From: Micromonospora sp. C28SCA-DRY-2
GTDB lineage: Bacteria; Actinomycetota; Actinomycetes; Mycobacteriales; Micromonosporaceae
Assembly: GCF_030519475.1 (NCBI RefSeq)
Contig: NZ_JAUMKD010000006.1
Location: 124,001 to 188,000 of the forward strand
Direction: 5' to 3'
Length of the DNA: 64,000 nucleotides
The notes under the pieces are model-generated. The model saw only the letters and a list, made by a program, of their open reading frames with translations, did not search any database and was not told the DNA's origin. Positions 42,747 to 51,147 of this stretch are shown here, one piece after another (position 1 is the first letter of the stretch; each line of letters opens with the position of its first letter). Position numbers and translations under genes: made by a program.

Positions 42747-44069
42747 GTGTTGAATCGGATCGACCTGCGTGGCGGCGTGCGCGACCCGCGCCGCCTGCTG
42801 CCCCGTGCCCAACTCGACGTGTCGGTGGCCGTCGAGCGGATCCGTCCCCTCGTGGAGGCGGTCCGGGAGCATGGTTACCCGGCGATCCGGGAGGCGAGCG
42901 AGCGGTTCGACGGGGTGTCCCCGGAGGTGCTGCGGGTGCCCGCCGAGGCGATCGCCGCGGCGGAGGGCACGCTGGACCCGCAGGTCCGCGCCGCGCTGCT
43001 GGAGTCGATCACCCGGGCCCGCAAGGTGCACGCCGACCAGCGCCGCACCGACCACACCACCCAGGTGGTGCCGGGCGGCACCGTGACCGAGCGCTGGGTG
43101 CCGGTCGACCGGGTCGGCCTCTACGTCCCCGGCGGCCTGGCGATGTACCCGTCGACAGTGGTGATGAACGTGGTGCCGGCCCAGGCGGCCGGGGTCCGCT
43201 CGCTGGTGGTGGTCAGCCCGCCGCAGAAGGACAACGGCGGCCTGCCCGACCCGCGGGTGCTCGCCGCCTGCGCGCTGCTCGGCGTCGACGAGGTCTACGC
43301 GGTCGGCGGCGCCCAGGCGGTGGCGATGCTGGCCTACGGGGCGGCCGTGGACGCCGCGGGCAGCGCGCACTGCGACCCGGTCGACATGATCACCGGCCCG
43401 GGCAACATCTGGGTGACCGCCGCCAAGCGGCTGCTGCGCGGGGTGGTCGGCATCGACGCCGAGGCCGGGCCGACCGAGATCGCCATCCTGGCCGACGACA
43501 CCGCCGACCCGGCGCACGTCGCGGCCGACCTGGTCAGCCAGGCCGAGCACGACCCGCTCGCGGCGAGCGTGCTGGTCACCCCGTCGGTCGAGCTGGTCGA
43601 GGCGGTCGAGCGGGAGCTGGCCCGGCAGGTGCCGGCGACCAAGCACGCCGAGCGGGTCAGCACCGCGCTCACCGGCGAGCAGAGCGGCGTGGTGCTGGTC
43701 GACGACCTCGACGCCGGCCTGCGGGTGGTGGACGCGTACGCGGCCGAGCACCTGGAGATCCAGACCCGGGACGCCCGGGAGTGGGCGCTGCGGGTGCGCA
43801 ACGCCGGGGCGATCTTCGTCGGCGCCTGGTCGCCGGTGTCGCTGGGCGACTACTGCGCCGGCTCCAACCACGTGCTGCCCACCGGCGGCTGTGCCCGGCA
43901 CTCCTCCGGGCTGTCGGTGCAGTCCTTCCTGCGCGGCATCCACCTGGTCGAGTACTCCCGGGAGGCGCTGCGCGAGGTGGCCCCGCACGTGGTCACCCTG
44001 GCCGGCGTGGAGGACCTGCCCGCGCACGGGCAGGCGGTCAGCGTGCGTTTCCCGGGGTCCGGGTCGTGA
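42747..44069 (+). CDS. hisD: Histidinol dehydrogenase
   Basis: The 440-residue enzyme oxidises histidinol to histidine in two NAD-dependent steps, the last of the pathway. Family motifs include VPVDRVGLYVPGG, ITGPGNIWVTAAKRLL, EAGPTEIAILADDTADP, SQAEHDPLA and the zinc-site region DYCAGSNHVLPTGGCARHSSGL. GTG 42747 follows a -10 box, giving a leaderless transcript. It is the first gene of the his operon and is linked to hisC by a nine-codon mini-ORF. Confidence 0.96.
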   Translation: MLNRIDLRGGVRDPRRLLPRAQLDVSVAVERIRPLVEAVREHGYPAIREASERFDGVSPEVLRVPAEAIAAAEGTLDPQVRAALLESITRARKVHADQRRTDHTTQVVPGGTVTERWVPVDRVGLYVPGGLAMYPSTVVMNVVPAQAAGVRSLVVVSPPQKDNGGLPDPRVLAACALLGVDEVYAVGGAQAVAMLAYGAAVDAAGSAHCDPVDMITGPGNIWVTAAKRLLRGVVGIDAEAGPTEIAILADDTADPAHVAADLVSQAEHDPLAASVLVTPSVELVEAVERELARQVPATKHAERVSTALTGEQSGVVLVDDLDAGLRVVDAYAAEHLEIQTRDAREWALRVRNAGAIFVGAWSPVSLGDYCAGSNHVLPTGGCARHSSGLSVQSFLRGIHLVEYSREALREVAPHVVTLAGVEDLPAHGQAVSVRFPGSGS

Positions 44070-44095
44070 GCCGGCGGAGCGGGGTGACGGCGTGA
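44066..44095 (+). other. Bridging mini-ORF between hisD and hisC
   Basis: GTG 44066 overlaps the hisD TGA and TGA 44093-44095 overlaps the hisC GTG. The nine-residue peptide MSRRSGVTA resembles the end of the ftsZ-ylmE mini-ORF (QRSGVPA). It may be a shortened copy of the same junction repeat. Confidence 0.4.
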
Positions 44096-45162
44096 CCAGT
44101 CTCGACGACCTGCCGATCCGGGATGACCTGCGCGGGCTGAGCCCGTACGGGGCGCCCCAGCTCGACGTGCCGGTGCGGCTGAACACCAACGAGAACTCCT
44201 ACCCGGTGCCCGAGCCGGTGGTGGAGGCGATCGGCAAGGCGCTCGCGGCCGAGCTGCGCGACCTCAACCGCTACCCGGACCGGGACGCGGTGGCGCTCCG
44301 CGCCGACCTGGCCGGCTACCTCGGCCACGGGCTCACCGTCGAGCAGGTGTGGGCGGCCAACGGCTCCAACGAGATCCAGCAGCAGCTGCTCCAGGCGTTC
44401 GGCGGTCCCGGCCGGACGGCGCTGGGCTTCACCCCGGCGTACTCGATGCACCCGCTGCTGGCGCTGGGCACCGGCACCCGGTGGGTGCCGGCCCGCCGCG
44501 GGGTCGACTTCGGCCTGACCGCCGACGAGGCGGTGGCCCAGGTCCGCGAGCACGCCCCGGACGTGGTCTTCCTCTGCTCGCCGAACAACCCCACCGGCAC
44601 CGCCCTCGACCCGGCGGTGGTCGCCGCCGTGCTCGACGCGGCCCCCGGCATGGTGATCGTCGACGAGGCGTACGCCGAGTTCGCCCGGCCGGGCACGGTG
44701 AGCGCGCTCGCCGTGCTGCCGGGGCACCCGCGGCTGGTGGTGACCCGGACGATGAGCAAGGCGTTCGGGTTCGCCGGCGGCCGGCTGGGCTACCTCGCCG
44801 CCGACCCGGCGGTGGTGGCGGCGGTGCAACTGGTCCGGCTGCCGTACCACCTCTCGGCGCTCACCCAGGCCGCCGCCCGGGCGGCGCTGGCCCACCGGGA
44901 CGCCCTGCTCGGCACGGTCGCCGCGATCATGGCGCAGCGCGACCGGATCGTCGCCGAGCTGCGTGGCCGGGGCCTGCGGGTCGCCGACAGCGACGCCAAC
45001 TTCGTGCTCTTCTCCGTCGGCGGCGACCAGAGCGTGGCCTGGCGGGCCCTGCTGGAGCAGGGCGTGCTGGTCCGCGACGTGGGGCTGGCCGGCTGGCTGC
45101 GGGTCACCGCCGGCACCCCCGCCGAGACCGATGCCTTCCTCACCGCCATGGACAAGCTGTAG
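44092..45162 (+). CDS. hisC: Histidinol-phosphate aminotransferase
   Basis: The 356-residue fold-type I PLP enzyme transaminates imidazoleacetol phosphate. The PLP lysine is K223 (TRTMSKAFGFAGGRLGY). Other family motifs are LNTNENSYPVPEPV, WAANGSNEIQQQLLQAFGGPG, CSPNNPTGTALD and VIVDEAYAEF. GTG 44092 overlaps the stop of the preceding mini-ORF. The stop is TAG, immediately followed by the ATG of another mini-ORF that runs into hisB. Confidence 0.95.
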   Translation: MTSLDDLPIRDDLRGLSPYGAPQLDVPVRLNTNENSYPVPEPVVEAIGKALAAELRDLNRYPDRDAVALRADLAGYLGHGLTVEQVWAANGSNEIQQQLLQAFGGPGRTALGFTPAYSMHPLLALGTGTRWVPARRGVDFGLTADEAVAQVREHAPDVVFLCSPNNPTGTALDPAVVAAVLDAAPGMVIVDEAYAEFARPGTVSALAVLPGHPRLVVTRTMSKAFGFAGGRLGYLAADPAVVAAVQLVRLPYHLSALTQAAARAALAHRDALLGTVAAIMAQRDRIVAELRGRGLRVADSDANFVLFSVGGDQSVAWRALLEQGVLVRDVGLAGWLRVTAGTPAETDAFLTAMDKL

Positions 45163-45201
45163 ATGGGCGCGCAAGCCCCGCGACCGAGAGGCGAGCAATG
45201 A
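45163..45201 (+). other. Mini-ORF abutting hisC and overlapping hisB
   Basis: ATG 45163 begins directly after the hisC TAG; the 12-residue peptide MGAQAPRPRGEQ ends in a TGA that overlaps the hisB ATG. Its DNA shares AGCCCCGC and GACCGAG with the junction repeat at the end of murF, so it may be a degenerate copy. Confidence 0.35.
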
Positions 45202-45809
45202 GCCGGACCGCCCGGGTGGAGCGGATCACCAAGGAGACGAAGGTCCTCGTCGAGATCGACCTCGACGGCACGGGCCGGGCCGAGATCAGCACCGGGGTCG
45301 GCTTCTACGACCACATGCTGCACCAGATCGCCCGGCACGGCGGCTTCGACCTGACCGTGCGCACGGTGGGCGACCTGGAGATCGACGCGCACCACACCAT
45401 GGAGGACACCGCGCTCGCCCTGGGCACCGCGTTCGACCAGGCGCTGGGCGACAAGGCCGGCATCCGGCGGTACGGCTCGGCCACCGTGCCGATGGACGAG
45501 GTGCTGGTCCGGGCGGCGGTCGACCTGTCCGGCCGACCGTACGTGGTGCACGACGAGCCGGCGCTGGCCCCGTACATCGGCCCGGTCTACCCGACCAGCA
45601 TGACCCGGCACATCTGGGAGTCCTTCGGCCAGTCGGCCCGGATCACCCTGCACGTCGACGTGCTGCGGGCGGCCCGGCCGGGCGGCCACCCGGACGCGCA
45701 CCACGTGGTCGAGGCCCAGTTCAAGGCGGTCTCCCGGGCGCTGCGCGAGGCCACCTCGATCGACCCGCGCGCGGCCGGCGCGATCCCCAGCACGAAGGGG
45801 GCGCTGTGA
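45198..45809 (+). CDS. hisB: Imidazoleglycerol-phosphate dehydratase
   Basis: The 203-residue manganese enzyme dehydrates imidazoleglycerol phosphate. The two metal-binding repeats are FYDHMLHQIARHGGFD with DAHHTMEDTALALG, and SMTRHIWESFGQSA with DAHHVVEAQFKAVSRALRE. It is the monofunctional bacterial form, without the histidinol phosphatase domain of enteric HisB. ATG 45198 overlaps the stop of the upstream mini-ORF and its TGA overlaps the start of the repeat-derived ORF downstream. Confidence 0.96.
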   Translation: MSRTARVERITKETKVLVEIDLDGTGRAEISTGVGFYDHMLHQIARHGGFDLTVRTVGDLEIDAHHTMEDTALALGTAFDQALGDKAGIRRYGSATVPMDEVLVRAAVDLSGRPYVVHDEPALAPYIGPVYPTSMTRHIWESFGQSARITLHVDVLRAARPGGHPDAHHVVEAQFKAVSRALREATSIDPRAAGAIPSTKGAL

Positions 45810-45914
45810 GCGCGAGGAACGCAGCGCAGCGGAGTCCCGCAGTCGCGAACGAAGCAAGCGCTGTGAGCGCGAGGAACGCAGCGCAGCGGAGTCCCGCGGT
45901 CGCGAACGGAAGGC
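45801..45914 (+). repeat. 57-bp tandem duplication of the junction repeat after hisB
   Basis: Two copies starting GCGCTGTGAGCGCGAGGAAC at 45801 and 45858 are nearly identical over about 50 bases, with one A/G change in CCCGCAGTCG versus CCCGCGGTCG before they diverge. The first copy also supplies the last codon and stop of hisB. The element shares CGCAGCGCAGCGGAGT with the ftsZ-ylmE junction. Confidence 0.8.
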
Positions 45915-45922
45915 GGAGCTGA
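45806..45922 (+). other. Repeat-encoded bridging mini-ORF between hisB and a small membrane gene
   Basis: GTG 45806 overlaps the hisB TGA; the 38-residue frame contains SARNAAQRSPAVAN twice and ends in TGA 45920-45922, which shares one base with ATG 45922. GGCGGAGC at its end serves as ribosome binding site for the next gene. Because the period is 57 bp, a multiple of three, duplication kept the frame open. Confidence 0.45.
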
Positions 45923-46095
45923 TGGGGGCGGTACTGCCGATCCTGCTGCTGGCCCTGGCCGGCGTGCTGCTGGGCGGGGTCATCTCGCTGCACCGGCAGG
46001 GCGCGCCGCGCGGCGCGGTGGTGATCACCGCGCTGCTCGCCGTACTGGCCACCGCGGGTGGGGTGCTCTGGCTGCTGCCGGAGGTGGGGGCATGA
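45922..46095 (+). CDS. Small two-helix membrane protein in his operon
   Basis: This 57-residue protein has two hydrophobic helices (LPILLLALAGVLLGGVISL and VVITALLAVLATAGGVLWLL) joined by a short basic loop (HRQGAPRG). Its function is unknown. Start ATG 45922 has GGAG at a good distance, and the stop overlaps hisH (ATGA), so it is very likely translated. Similar small proteins occur between hisB and hisH in other actinomycetes, as far as I recall. It may be a passenger rather than a histidine enzyme. Confidence 0.78.
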   Translation: MGAVLPILLLALAGVLLGGVISLHRQGAPRGAVVITALLAVLATAGGVLWLLPEVGA

Positions 46096-46724
46096 GCGAC
46101 GTCGTGGTGCTGGACTACGGGTCGGGCAACCTGCGCTCGGCCGAGCGGGCGCTGGTCGCGGCCGGTGCAACGGTGCGGGTGACCGACGACCTGACCGCCG
46201 CCGCCGAGGCGGACGGCCTGGTGGTGCCGGGCGTCGGCGCCTTCGCGGCCTGCATGGCCGGGATCGAGGCCCTCGGCGCCGGGCCGGTGATCGCCGAGCG
46301 GGTCGCCGCGGGCCGTCCGGTGCTGGGCATCTGCGTCGGCATGCAGGTGCTCTTCGAGCACGGCGACGAGCACGGCGTGGTGACCAAGGGGCTCGGCCTG
46401 CTGCCCGGCGGGGTGACCAGGCTGCCCGCCGCCCGGTTGCCGCACATGGGCTGGAACACCGTGCAGGCGCCGGCCGGCTCGGCGCTCTTCGCCGGGCTGC
46501 CCGCCGACAGCCGGTTCTACTTCGTCCACTCGTACGCGGTCGGCGATCCGGGCGCGCTGGCCGCGGCGGGCGCCACCGTCACCACCGCCCACCACGGGGT
46601 GGACTTCGTCGCGGCGGTGGAGCGGGGCGCGCTGTCGGCCGCCCAGTTCCACCCGGAGAAGTCCGCCGACACCGGTGCCGCGCTGCTGCGCAACTGGCTC
46701 GGCACGCTGGGCACCGGTGGCTGA
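46092..46724 (+). CDS. hisH: Imidazole glycerol phosphate synthase glutaminase subunit HisH
   Basis: The 210-residue class I glutamine amidotransferase supplies ammonia to HisF. The catalytic triad is C81 (LGICVGMQVLFE), H187 and E189 (AQFHPEKSADTG). ATG 46092 overlaps the stop of the small membrane gene. HisF, its partner, lies about 9 kb downstream rather than beside it, an unusual separation for two subunits of one enzyme. Confidence 0.95.
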   Translation: MSDVVVLDYGSGNLRSAERALVAAGATVRVTDDLTAAAEADGLVVPGVGAFAACMAGIEALGAGPVIAERVAAGRPVLGICVGMQVLFEHGDEHGVVTKGLGLLPGGVTRLPAARLPHMGWNTVQAPAGSALFAGLPADSRFYFVHSYAVGDPGALAAAGATVTTAHHGVDFVAAVERGALSAAQFHPEKSADTGAALLRNWLGTLGTGG

Positions 46725-46778
46725 GCCGGTCCGCCGCCCGGCCGGCCGGCCCGCCGGGGCGCGCCGGCGGGGTGCCCG

Positions 46779-47102
46779 GTGAGCAAGGAGCGGGCCCGGC
46801 GGCGGGCCGAGCGGGAGGCGACCCTGGCCCGCGAGCGGGTCGTCCGGCAGCGGCGGTCGGCCCGGCGGGCCCGGCGGCGGGCGCTGCTGCGCCGGGTCAC
46901 CCCCACCGTGCGGCGCGGGCGCACCGGCCGGCTGCCCCGGCACAGCCGGGGCGAACGTGCGGCGATCGTGCTGCTCACCCTGGCGGCGATCATCCTGATC
47001 TGGTCGCTCGTGGACGACCTGGCGCTGCGCCTCGCGCTGGTCGTGCTCTTGCTGCTCGTACTGCCGGCGATCGTGGTGATCGCCCTGGACCGTCGTACCT
47101 GA
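46779..47102 (+). CDS. Small basic membrane protein between hisH and hisA
   Basis: The 107-residue protein starts with about 65 residues very rich in arginine (SKERARRRAEREATLARERV, then RRVTPTVRRGR) and ends with two hydrophobic segments (AAIVLLTLAAIILIWSLV and LALVVLLLLVLPAIVVIAL). It has no recognised domain. Start GTG 46779. Such proteins are common at this place in actinobacterial his operons; the function is unknown. Confidence 0.75.
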   Translation: MSKERARRRAEREATLARERVVRQRRSARRARRRALLRRVTPTVRRGRTGRLPRHSRGERAAIVLLTLAAIILIWSLVDDLALRLALVVLLLLVLPAIVVIALDRRT

Positions 47103-47118
47103 ACCGAGGAGAAGCACC

Positions 47119-47844
47119 GTGAGCCTGACCCTGTTACCGGCCGTGGACGTCGCCGACGGCCAGGCCGTCCGGCTGGTGCAGGGCGCCGCCGGCAGCGAGA
47201 CCAGCTACGGCGATCCGGTGGAGGCCGCGCTGGCCTGGCAGCGCGACGGCGCCGAGTGGATCCACCTGGTCGACCTGGACGCCGCGTTCGGCCGGGGCTC
47301 CAACGCCCACCTGTTGGCCGAGGTGGTCCGGCAACTGGACGTGAAGGTGGAGCTCTCCGGCGGCATCCGGGACGACGAGTCGCTGGCCGCCGCGCTCGGC
47401 ACCGGCGCCGCCCGGGTGAACATCGGCACCGCGGCGCTGGAGGACCCGGTCTGGTGCGACCGGGTGGTCGGCGAGTACGGCGACCGGGTGGCGATCGGGT
47501 TGGACGTGCGCGGCCGTACCCTCTCCGCCCGGGGCTGGACCCGCGACGGCGGTGACCTGTACGAGGTGCTGGAGCGGCTGGACAAGGCCGGCGCGGCGCG
47601 GTACGTGGTCACCGACATCACCAAGGACGGCACCATGCGCGGGCCGAACCTGGAGCTGCTGCGCGAGGTCTGCGCCCGCACCGACGCCCCGGTGATCGCC
47701 TCCGGCGGCGTCTCCACCCTGGACGACCTGCGGGCGCTGGCCACCCTGGAGCCGCTCGGCGTGGAGGGCGTCATCGCCGGCAAGGCGCTCTACGCGGGGG
47801 CCTTCACGGTCGCCGAGGCCCTGCGCACCCTGGCGGCGGCGTGA
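47119..47844 (+). CDS. priA: HisA/PriA phosphoribosyl isomerase
   Basis: The 241-residue beta-alpha barrel isomerises ProFAR in histidine synthesis; in actinomycetes without trpF the homologue PriA also isomerises PRA for tryptophan. Key features are the phosphate-binding half-barrels and catalytic aspartates in LLPAVDVADGQAVRLVQG (D10) and YVVTDITKDGTMRGPN, plus VIASGGVSTLDDLRAL. Dual activity cannot be proved without knowing whether trpF exists elsewhere. GTG 47119 follows GAGGAG. Codon 6 (47134-47136) is TTA, a very rare leucine codon. The stop overlaps ridA. Confidence 0.92.
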   Translation: MSLTLLPAVDVADGQAVRLVQGAAGSETSYGDPVEAALAWQRDGAEWIHLVDLDAAFGRGSNAHLLAEVVRQLDVKVELSGGIRDDESLAAALGTGAARVNIGTAALEDPVWCDRVVGEYGDRVAIGLDVRGRTLSARGWTRDGGDLYEVLERLDKAGAARYVVTDITKDGTMRGPNLELLREVCARTDAPVIASGGVSTLDDLRALATLEPLGVEGVIAGKALYAGAFTVAEALRTLAAA

Positions 47845-48284
47845 GCGAGCGCGGCGAGCGGACCATCGTGAGCCCGCGCGGCGTCGAGGAGAGCCGCACC
47901 GTCACCCGGCTCGGCTCCGGCGGGCCGTGGGAGGCCGCCTACGGCTACTCCCGGGTGGTCCGCGCCGGCGACCTGGCCTGGACGGCCGGCTGCACGTCCA
48001 CGGTGGACGGGGTGGTGACCCACGTCGGGGACGCCGCCGCGCAGACCGCGCAGGCCCTGCGGATCGGGTTGGCCGCGCTGGCCGAGGTCGGCGCCCAACC
48101 CGGCGACGTGGTGCGGACCCGGATGTACGTCACCGACCGGGCGCACGCCGACGAGGTCGGCCGCGCGCACAACGCCGTCTTCGGCGCGGTCCGCCCGGCC
48201 GCCACGATGGTGGTGGTGGCCGGCCTGATCGACCCGGACCACCTGGTCGAGGTGGAGCTGGAGGCCTACCTCGGCGACCGCTGA
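47841..48284 (+). CDS. RidA-family protein with repeat-derived N-terminus
   Basis: The 147-residue protein has the YjgF/RidA chorismate mutase-like fold, with GDLAWTAGCTSTVDGVVTHVGDAAAQTAQALRIGLAAL and VRTRMYVTDRAHADEVGRAH. Family members remove reactive enamines made by PLP enzymes, protecting HisC-like and other enzymes. The first 17 residues (MSERGERTIVSPRGVEE) are not part of the fold and resemble the mini-ORF upstream of ylmE (MSERSERIIKLS). The start GTG 47841 overlaps the hisA stop. A specific active-site arginine was not assigned. Confidence 0.88.
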   Translation: MSERGERTIVSPRGVEESRTVTRLGSGGPWEAAYGYSRVVRAGDLAWTAGCTSTVDGVVTHVGDAAAQTAQALRIGLAALAEVGAQPGDVVRTRMYVTDRAHADEVGRAHNAVFGAVRPAATMVVVAGLIDPDHLVEVELEAYLGDR

Positions 48285-48350
48285 GCGGGGTGCGGCGCGT
48301 CCGCCGTCCGGTCCTCGACCGGGGTGGCCGGTGGGTGCCAGACTGACCCG

Positions 48351-51101
48351 GTGAGCGGGGCGGCCGTCGGTCGGGACGTGCTGGTCGACCGTGCCCGGCG
48401 GTCGCTGGACGAGGGCCGGCCGGTGCTGGTGGAGGGCCCGGCCGGGATCGGCAAGACGGTCGTGCACCGGGAGTTGCTGGCCGCGGCCCGCGGGGCCGGC
48501 TGGCTGGTGCTCGGCTGCGCGCCGACCGAGGCGGAGTCGGCGCTGCCGTTCGCGGCGCTGGCCGACCTGCTCGCCCCGCTGGCCGACCGGGTGCCCGAGC
48601 TGCCGGCGCCGCAGCGCGCGGCGCTGGCCGGGGTGCTGCTCACCGGCGACGAGCCGGGGCAGCCGATCGACGACCGGACGGTGGGCGCGGCCACCCGGTC
48701 CCTGCTGGAGGTCGCCGCCGACGGCCCGGCGCCCCGGCTGCTGGTGGCCGTCGACGACGCCCCGTGGCTCGATCCGCCGAGCGAGCGGGCGCTCCGGTTC
48801 GCGGTGCGCCGGCTGGTGCCGCGGATCGCCGTGCTGGTCACCGCCCGGGCCGACCGCGCCGGCGGTGACCCGGCCCCGCTCGGGCTCGACCACGGCGCCG
48901 GTGGCACCCGGCTGGACCGGATCGGGCTTGGGCCGCTCGGCGTGGGGGCGCTGCACCACGTGCTGCGCACCGAGACCGGGACGGCGCTGCCCCGGCCGCT
49001 GCTGGTGCGGATCGCCGCGGAGGCCGGTGGCAACCCGCTGCTCGCCATCGAGCTGGCCCGGGCGGTGCTCCGGCTGCCGCAGCTGCCGGCCCCGGGCGCC
49101 GACCTGCCGGCCGCGCCGTCGCTGCGGCAACTGGTCGCCGGCCGGGTGGCCGCGCTGCCCCCGGACACCCGGCACGCGGTGCGCCTCGCCGCCCTCTCCG
49201 GCGTACCCACGCTGGCCGGGCTGGCCCGCGCCGGGGTGCCGCCGGCCGCCTTCGACGCGGCCGAGGAGGCCGGCCTGGTCGCCGTACGCGGGGACGCGGT
49301 CGGCTTCGCCCACCCGGTGTACGCGGCGGCGGTCCGCGCCGACGTGCCGCCCGGGGTCCGCGGCCGGCTGCACCGGCTGCTCGCCGACACCACGCTCGAT
49401 CCGGACGAGCGGGCCCGGCAGCTGGCCGGCTGCGTCACCGGGCCGGACGGGTCGGCGGCGGCGGAGGTCGCGGCGGCCGCCGCCCGGCAACGCGCCCGGG
49501 GCGCGCCGGAGACCGCCGCCGGCCTGTACGACGGCGCGGTCCGGCTGACCCCGCCCGGCACCGCCGAGCAGGCCCGGTGGCGGCTGGCCGCGGCCGAGTG
49601 CCGGTTCGACAGCGGCGACTACCCCGCGGCACGGGTGGCCGCGGAACGTGCGGCCGAGGAGCTGACCGGCCCGGACCGCGCGGAGGCGCTGCTGCTGCGG
49701 GCGATCATCGCGTGGAGTTCCGACGAGCCGGTGGAGACGGCCTGGGCGGCCGGCGAGCGGGCGCTGGCGTCGGCCCCGGCCGGTTCTCCGCTGGCCGGCC
49801 GGATCCACGCCCACCTGAGCCTGTTCCGGGACGCCCCGGACCCGGCCCGCCGGCACGCGGAGGCGGCGATCGCCCTGCTGGCCGACCGCCCGGACGACCG
49901 GCCGGTGTACGCCGCGGCGCTGGCGCTGCTCTTCTTCAACGAGGTTCGCGCGGGGCTGCCGGCCCGGACCGGGCTGCTGGAGCGGGCCCTGGAGCTGGAG
50001 GGGGAGGAGCCGTCCTGGCTGGCCGGCACGGTGCCGGCGATCTGGTGGCGGTCGGTGGACGAGCACGGTCGGGCCCGCGACCGGCTGCACGACATGCTGG
50101 CCCGGGCGGTCGCCCGCGGCGACGAGCCGTCCCAGCACGAGCTGCTGACCCAGTTGGGCGACACCGAGCTGCTCGCCGGCCGGTGGACCGACGCCGCGGC
50201 GCACATCGCCGCCGCCCGGGAGCTGGGCGAGCAGTACGGCACCGACTCGGCCGCCGAGCACTGGCTGGACGGGATGCTGCTGGCGTACCGGGGGTGGCTG
50301 GCCGAGGCCGACCGGATCGCCGCGGACGGGCTGCGCCGGGCCGCCGAGCTGGACGACCGCTGGCGGCGGCGGCTCTACGCCCAGCTGGCCGGATTCGTGG
50401 CGCTGAGCGCGGGGCGGATGCCCGAGGCCGCCCGGCACTACGGCGAGCTGGCGGTGACCGTCGACGAGCTGGGCCTGGTGGAGCCGATCGCCCAGCGCTT
50501 CGAACCGGACTGGCTGGAGGCCTGTGTGGGGGCCGGCGAGCTGGCCACCGCCGAGGCGGCGCTGGACCGGCTGGCGATCCGGCACCGGCGGCTGCCGCGC
50601 CCGTGGACCACGCTGGGGCTGGCCCGCTGCCGGGTGCTGCTGGCCGGCGCGCTCGGCCGGGATCCGTCGGACGCGCTGGCCGAGCTGGCCGCCGCCCGGG
50701 CCGCGGTGCCGGCGGACGTGCTTCCCCTGGACCGGGCCCGCTGCCTGCTGGTGGCCGGGGTGGCGTACCGGCGGCTGCGGCGCCGCCGCGACGCCCGGGA
50801 GGCGTTGACCGCCGCCGCCGCCGAGTTCGACGCGCTGGGCGCGGCGGCCCTGGCGGCCCGGGCCCGGGCCGAGGCGGACCGCACCGGTGGCCGCCCGCCG
50901 GCGCCCCGCCAGTTGACCGGCACCGAGCTGGAGGTGGCCCGGCTCGCCGCCGCCGGGCGGACCAACCGGGTCATCGCCGACACCCTGTTCATCAGCCCGA
51001 AGACGGTCGAGGCGAACCTCGCCCGGGTCTACCGCAAGCTGGGCGTCGCCAGCCGGGCCGAGCTGGGCGCGGTGATGGCGCGCGCCGACGTCGAAGGATA
51101 G
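48351..51101 (+). CDS. Large LuxR-family ATP-binding transcription regulator (LAL type)
   Basis: The 916-residue regulator has an N-terminal NTPase with Walker A GPAGIGKTVV (29-38) and Walker B-like LLVAVDDAPWLD. A long TPR-like helical middle follows, and it ends in a LuxR helix-turn-helix (LTGTELEVARLAAAGRTNRVIADTLFISPKTVEANLARVYRKLGVASRAEL). LAL regulators often activate secondary-metabolite or catabolic genes; the target here is not evident, although small lipoprotein and ohr genes follow. GTG 48351 lies six bases after CAGACT, suggesting a leaderless mRNA. Confidence 0.9.
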   Translation: MSGAAVGRDVLVDRARRSLDEGRPVLVEGPAGIGKTVVHRELLAAARGAGWLVLGCAPTEAESALPFAALADLLAPLADRVPELPAPQRAALAGVLLTGDEPGQPIDDRTVGAATRSLLEVAADGPAPRLLVAVDDAPWLDPPSERALRFAVRRLVPRIAVLVTARADRAGGDPAPLGLDHGAGGTRLDRIGLGPLGVGALHHVLRTETGTALPRPLLVRIAAEAGGNPLLAIELARAVLRLPQLPAPGADLPAAPSLRQLVAGRVAALPPDTRHAVRLAALSGVPTLAGLARAGVPPAAFDAAEEAGLVAVRGDAVGFAHPVYAAAVRADVPPGVRGRLHRLLADTTLDPDERARQLAGCVTGPDGSAAAEVAAAAARQRARGAPETAAGLYDGAVRLTPPGTAEQARWRLAAAECRFDSGDYPAARVAAERAAEELTGPDRAEALLLRAIIAWSSDEPVETAWAAGERALASAPAGSPLAGRIHAHLSLFRDAPDPARRHAEAAIALLADRPDDRPVYAAALALLFFNEVRAGLPARTGLLERALELEGEEPSWLAGTVPAIWWRSVDEHGRARDRLHDMLARAVARGDEPSQHELLTQLGDTELLAGRWTDAAAHIAAARELGEQYGTDSAAEHWLDGMLLAYRGWLAEADRIAADGLRRAAELDDRWRRRLYAQLAGFVALSAGRMPEAARHYGELAVTVDELGLVEPIAQRFEPDWLEACVGAGELATAEAALDRLAIRHRRLPRPWTTLGLARCRVLLAGALGRDPSDALAELAAARAAVPADVLPLDRARCLLVAGVAYRRLRRRRDAREALTAAAAEFDALGAAALAARARAEADRTGGRPPAPRQLTGTELEVARLAAAGRTNRVIADTLFISPKTVEANLARVYRKLGVASRAELGAVMARADVEG

Positions 51102-51147
51102 GGAAACACCCGATTACCCGGGCGACGCGCCGCCCTAGCGTCGACGC

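Noticed and set aside
48324..48350. Upstream start for the LuxR regulator
   Set aside because: It would cross the likely -10 box, and the extra nine residues are unsupported.
47790..50585. A 931-codon minus-strand frame opposite the LuxR regulator gene
   Set aside because: Antisense shadow with no recognisable domain; the plus strand encodes a complete ATPase plus LuxR protein.
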